Position numbers and translations under genes: made by a program
Notes under the pieces: generated by a model
The model's input: only the letters and a program-made list of their open reading frames with translations
Told to the model about the DNA's origin: nothing
The model's database searches: none
Shown here: piece by piece, positions 60,716-64,000 of the stretch
Layout of the letters: each line of letters begins with the position of its first letter
Numbering within the stretch: position 1 is the first letter of the stretch
Source of the DNA: Glaciecola petra
Lineage (GTDB): Bacteria > Pseudomonadota > Gammaproteobacteria > Enterobacterales > Alteromonadaceae
Direction: 5' to 3'
Assembly (NCBI RefSeq): GCF_031846345.1
Contig: NZ_JAVRHX010000002.1
Span: 186,001 to 250,000 of the forward strand
Length of the DNA stretch: 64,000 bases

Positions 60716-61757
60716 TATCTGCGGCCTTAGCTCTTATTTTGGTAAGCTCTGTTTGGATTTGCTCGTACATGTCGAGCGTAACGCCTTTTAATTCGCCGTC
60801 GTACAATGTGACGGTTCGGGCTTCAAAGGCTTCGCGGTCGATATCATTAAACTGTACGCCATTAGCTTCGAGGTCTTTTATTACTTGGGCATGTTTGTTT
60901 TTTAAATTGGCAATCATTTGTTCGGCCTCATAAGCAAACTCATGTTCAATGATCTGTTGATATTTAGGCGGTATTTTTGCCCAAACTTCTGTGGATATAT
61001 ATACGCCACACGTGCCTAAAAAATGATTAGTAAACGCCACATTTTTTTTACCCGTTTCGTATACCTTTGTGCCTAAATTAGTAAATTCTGAGCCTTCAAG
61101 GCCATCAACAACGCCCTGTTGCAACGCGCTGAAGGTTTCTCCCCAAGGCAAGGGTGTGGCGTTTGCACCCATGGCATTAATGGTTTGTATAAATAAATTA
61201 CTGCCCGGGGTTCTTAGCTTTACACCCGATAAATCTTCGGGCTTGGTTACAACACGGTCGGTGATTAAATTACGAAAACCAAATATATATTGTAATGATA
61301 GAACTTTTATACCTTTGTCTTCGAGTTTATTTACCCAGCTTTTCACCATAGGTGTTTTGATAATTTCCATGTACTCGTCAAAATTATTATAAAGCATAGG
61401 GCCAACTAGCGCGGTAAATTCTGGCACATAGTCGCCAATGTATGATGGGTCTTCAACTGAAATAAAATAAGCACCGCGGGCGACCATTTCTACGCCATCT
61501 TTATAAGCCGCAATTTGTGCTCCCGGGTAGGTTAATACCCGAACGGCGCCATTGGTTTTGGTATGAATTCGCTCAGCGACCAATTCGATTGATTGCGCAA
61601 GCTCTTCGTTGACATTAAAAACATGACTCAAGCGCAAAGTAATGCTGAAATCTTCTTCGGTTTTTTGCTGCTGACAAGCACTGGTAAATAGTAAAAAACA
61701 AACAGTGACAGTGAACATGCTTAACTTTGTTATTTTTAGTAGCGTTATTTTTAACAT
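60708..61757 (-). CDS. dctP: TRAP transporter substrate-binding subunit (DctP), lipoprotein
   Basis: A 349-residue solute-binding protein. A TTG at 61784 opens the frame, but ATG 61757 is the best start. It is followed by a lipoprotein signal (MFTVTVCFLLFTSAC), so the protein is tethered rather than free, which is less common for DctP. The DctP fold is shown by LRLSHVFNVNEELAQSIELVAERI, GAVRVLTYPGAQIA, the Arg-containing substrate segment DLSGVKLRTPGSN (with the carboxylate-binding Arg), and EGSEFTNLG. Most family members bind carboxylic acids. The gene is divergent from the FadH-like gene at 61951, so an unsaturated acid or related compound is possible, but this is a guess. Confidence 0.92.
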   Translation of the reverse strand: MLKITLLKITKLSMFTVTVCFLLFTSACQQQKTEEDFSITLRLSHVFNVNEELAQSIELVAERIHTKTNGAVRVLTYPGAQIAAYKDGVEMVARGAYFISVEDPSYIGDYVPEFTALVGPMLYNNFDEYMEIIKTPMVKSWVNKLEDKGIKVLSLQYIFGFRNLITDRVVTKPEDLSGVKLRTPGSNLFIQTINAMGANATPLPWGETFSALQQGVVDGLEGSEFTNLGTKVYETGKKNVAFTNHFLGTCGVYISTEVWAKIPPKYQQIIEHEFAYEAEQMIANLKNKHAQVIKDLEANGVQFNDIDREAFEARTVTLYDGELKGVTLDMYEQIQTELTKIRAKAADNE

Positions 61758-61950
61758 CGTTATTCTTAGCGTCGCTGCGGACAAACATTAGAGAGTTGTA
61801 CCACTAAGAATAGGTTACTTGGGTGTTTGATGCAAAGCTTGTCTACAAACAATAACAGTTCGAATACCTGATCCTTAATAAAAGAGCGCACATATCAATA
61901 TCCAACTATAATGAGGGTCTGTTGACTCTTTCGATCAAGGAAACAAGAAC

Positions 61951-63978
61951 ATGCCAGCCCACTCTGCTTATCCACATTTACTCGAACCCCTAGACTTAGG
62001 TTTTACTACCTTGCGCAATCGTACATTAATGGGCTCAATGCACCTTGGTTTAGAGGAGCAAAAAGGCGGCTTTAAGAAGTTAGCGGCTTTTTATGCTGAG
62101 CGCGCAAGAGGAGGCGCTGGCTTAATTGTAACCGGTGGTGTTAGCCCAAATGTGGCTGGTTGGTTGGGGCCTTTTGCGGCACGTATGAGCAGTAGCCGTC
62201 ATGCAAAAAAGCACAAGGTAGTTACCGATGCAGTGCACGAAGCCGGCGGTAAAATATGTATGCAAATTTTACATTCTGGGCGCTATGGTTATCATCCGTT
62301 GGCGGTTTCGGCGTCGGCGCAAAAATCACCGATTTCTCCTTTTAAGCCTAAAGCATTATCTTCACGAGGTATTAATAGCACTATTAAAGACTATGTTGAC
62401 TGCGCAAATTACGCAAAAATGGCCGGTTACGACGGGGTTGAAGTGATGGGCTCGGAAGGTTATTTAATAAATCAGTTTTTTTGCGAACGCACCAACCAAC
62501 GTGATGATGAATGGGGAGGAAATTTAGAAAATAGAGCTCGCATGGCGGTTGAGATTGTGCGACAAACTCGCGAAAAAGTTGGTAGCGACTTTATTATCAT
62601 TTATCGCTTGTCGATGCTCGATTTAGTTGAAGGTGGCGCGCCTTGGGAAGAAGTGGTTTATTTGGCCAAACAAATCGAACAAGCCGGTGCTACCCTCATT
62701 AATACCGGCATCGGTTGGCACGAAGCTCGAGTCCCCACCATTGCCACCTCAGTCCCACGGGCAGCCTTTACTTGGATTACCAAACGCATGAAGTCAGAGG
62801 TGTCAATTCCACTAATTACCACTAATCGCATCAACACACCAGAGATTGGTGAATCGGTCTTGGCCGAGGGGCATGCTGACATGGTCTCGATGGCGCGGCC
62901 ATTTTTAGCGGATGCAGAATTTGTCGCAAAAGCTATGCGTAACGAAGCCGACCTGATTAATACATGTATTGCATGCAATCAAGCCTGCTTGGATCATGGT
63001 TTTGAACGCAAACCAATAAGTTGTTTAGTTAATCCGCAAGCGTGTTACGAAACTGAGCTTATTTTTAAAACCGTTGCAGCACCTAAAAAGATTGCTGTTA
63101 TTGGTGCCGGCCCTGCTGGCTTGGCCTTTGCAACTTATGCTGCGGAGCGCGGTCATCAAGTGCATTTGTATGATCAAGGGAGTGAAATAGGTGGACAGTT
63201 TAATTACGCTAAACAAATACCGGGTAAAGAAGAATTCTACGAAACATTGCGCTATTACTCACGACGAATTGAAGTCACTGGTGTGCATTTGCATCTTGAA
63301 ACCACTGTCGATGCTGCACTTTTAGCCCCACTAGAATTTGATGAGGTAGTTATGGCTACGGGTATTAAACCACGTGAATTGACTATTCCGGGAAGCGAGC
63401 ATGCCAAAGTCATGAGTTATTTGGATGTATTGCGTGACCATAAGCCTGTGGGTAAAAAAGTAGCCGTTATTGGTGCAGGTGGTATTGGCTTTGATGTGTC
63501 GGAATTTCTAGTAGAACAGCAGAATTTGACGACTGACCTAGATAAATGGTTAGCCCATTGGGGTATCGACAAAGAATATAAAAACCCAGGGGCACTGATT
63601 GAAAAAGACTTGCATGAGCCGCCGCGGCAGGTATTTTTATTGCAGCGTAAAACTACAAAAGTAGGTAAAGGTTTGGGTAAAACCACAGGTTGGATCCATC
63701 GAGCGTCACTTGTTAATCATAATGTACAAATGATGAATGGCGTCAGTTACGAAAAAATCGATGACGAAGGTTTGCACATCACGATTAACGACAAACCAAA
63801 AGTGCTTGAAGTCGACAATATAATTGTTTGCGCTGGGCAAGAACCCCTGCGTGACCTAAAGGAGAGTTTAGAAGCTGTGGGTCTGCACGTAAATGTGATT
63901 GGTGGGGCTGATGTTGCTGCCGAACTTGACGCAAAAAGAGCGATACGTCAGGGCGCTGAGTTAGCCGCTGCAATATAG
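61951..63978 (+). CDS. Old-yellow-enzyme-family FMN/FAD/4Fe-4S oxidoreductase (2,4-dienoyl-CoA reductase-like)
   Basis: A complete 675-residue protein. The N-terminal FMN barrel (about 1-340) contains MGSMHLGLE, KICMQILHSGRYG, DGVEVMGSEGYLINQF, WGGNLENRARMAVEIV and ADMVSMARPFLADAEFV. The 4Fe-4S cluster is CIACNQACLDHGFERKPISCLVNPQAC (written here as CIACNQAC, then SCLVNPQAC, about residues 340-367). The C-terminal half binds FAD and NAD(P)H with two dinucleotide folds (KIAVIGAGPAGLAFA and KVAVIGAGGIGFDVSE). The architecture is that of FadH, which reduces 2,4-dienoyl-CoA esters during oxidation of unsaturated fatty acids with NADPH, and of related trimethylamine dehydrogenases. FadH is the best guess because of length and domain order. 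It is divergent from the TRAP operon. Confidence 0.9.
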   Translation: MPAHSAYPHLLEPLDLGFTTLRNRTLMGSMHLGLEEQKGGFKKLAAFYAERARGGAGLIVTGGVSPNVAGWLGPFAARMSSSRHAKKHKVVTDAVHEAGGKICMQILHSGRYGYHPLAVSASAQKSPISPFKPKALSSRGINSTIKDYVDCANYAKMAGYDGVEVMGSEGYLINQFFCERTNQRDDEWGGNLENRARMAVEIVRQTREKVGSDFIIIYRLSMLDLVEGGAPWEEVVYLAKQIEQAGATLINTGIGWHEARVPTIATSVPRAAFTWITKRMKSEVSIPLITTNRINTPEIGESVLAEGHADMVSMARPFLADAEFVAKAMRNEADLINTCIACNQACLDHGFERKPISCLVNPQACYETELIFKTVAAPKKIAVIGAGPAGLAFATYAAERGHQVHLYDQGSEIGGQFNYAKQIPGKEEFYETLRYYSRRIEVTGVHLHLETTVDAALLAPLEFDEVVMATGIKPRELTIPGSEHAKVMSYLDVLRDHKPVGKKVAVIGAGGIGFDVSEFLVEQQNLTTDLDKWLAHWGIDKEYKNPGALIEKDLHEPPRQVFLLQRKTTKVGKGLGKTTGWIHRASLVNHNVQMMNGVSYEKIDDEGLHITINDKPKVLEVDNIIVCAGQEPLRDLKESLEAVGLHVNVIGGADVAAELDAKRAIRQGAELAAAI

Positions 63979-64000
63979 TCAAACTGTGATTACATGCATG

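Noticed and set aside
1..64000. CRISPR array, tRNA, rRNA, prophage, insertion sequence or integrative element
   Set aside because: No direct-repeat array, cloverleaf, transposase, integrase or terminal inverted repeats were seen in the window.

Overview
The window looks like a chromosomal segment of an AT-rich (roughly 40% G+C by eye) marine-type gammaproteobacterium, most likely of the Alteromonadales. This is an inference from gene content: many Sec-exported peptidases and lipoproteins, a sulfatase, a GH13 amylase-type enzyme, a GPH sugar symporter, PEP-CTERM-like C-termini, a CioAB-type bd oxidase and a Pseudomonas/Mycobacterium-type DapD. I see no rRNA or tRNA gene, CRISPR array, IS element, integrase or phage gene. 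It is not an obvious island, though several loci look accessory.

Layout. 1-11 kb: a molybdopterin oxidoreductase cut by the left edge, a lipoprotein sulfatase divergent from a GPH symporter, dapD-upp, and three envelope genes (M14 peptidase, small membrane protein, M1 aminopeptidase). 11-13 kb: a GH13 lipoprotein. 13.4-28 kb: a signalling and secretion locus with a transmembrane Ser/Thr kinase carrying a helical sensor region, a convergent ECF sigma factor of the kinase-associated type, and, divergent from the sigma gene, a 724-residue secreted protein, a 2830-residue secreted YD/RHS protein and a PEP-CTERM-like protein. 28-31 kb: cioAB-like bd oxidase with a GbsR/MarR regulator. 31-36 kb: retropepsin-like protein, M28 peptidase, GGDEF-EAL protein and MmcQ/YjbR protein. 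36.2-41.8 kb: a three-gene envelope operon (glycine-zipper lipoprotein, ClpP-like exported serine protease, large lipoprotein) divergent from a membrane-tethered HTH-TM-TPR regulator. 41.8-49.7 kb: gamma carbonic anhydrase, an XRE/membrane protein pair with its promoter and operator, a PEP-CTERM-like protein, an SMP-30-like protein, a serine beta-lactamase-like protein, an acyltransferase and an FMN glutamate-synthase-like protein. 49.9-56.2 kb: a DUF305-propeller fusion, then an ECF sigma factor fused to a membrane domain with a glycine-pentad repeat, divergent from a CIA30-like protein and an OpgC-like acyltransferase. 56-64 kb: an FG-GAP lipoprotein, a remnant CopG-type antitoxin, a complete TRAP transporter operon and a FadH-like reductase.

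The best candidates for undescribed biology are (i) the 36.2-41.8 kb regulator plus ClpP-like operon, (ii) the kinase/ECF/giant YD-protein locus at 13.4-28 kb, and (iii) the ECF sigma factor with the pentad-repeat membrane domain at 52.5-54.1 kb. All functional links between genes are inferred from gene order and domain recognition by eye; no database search was run.
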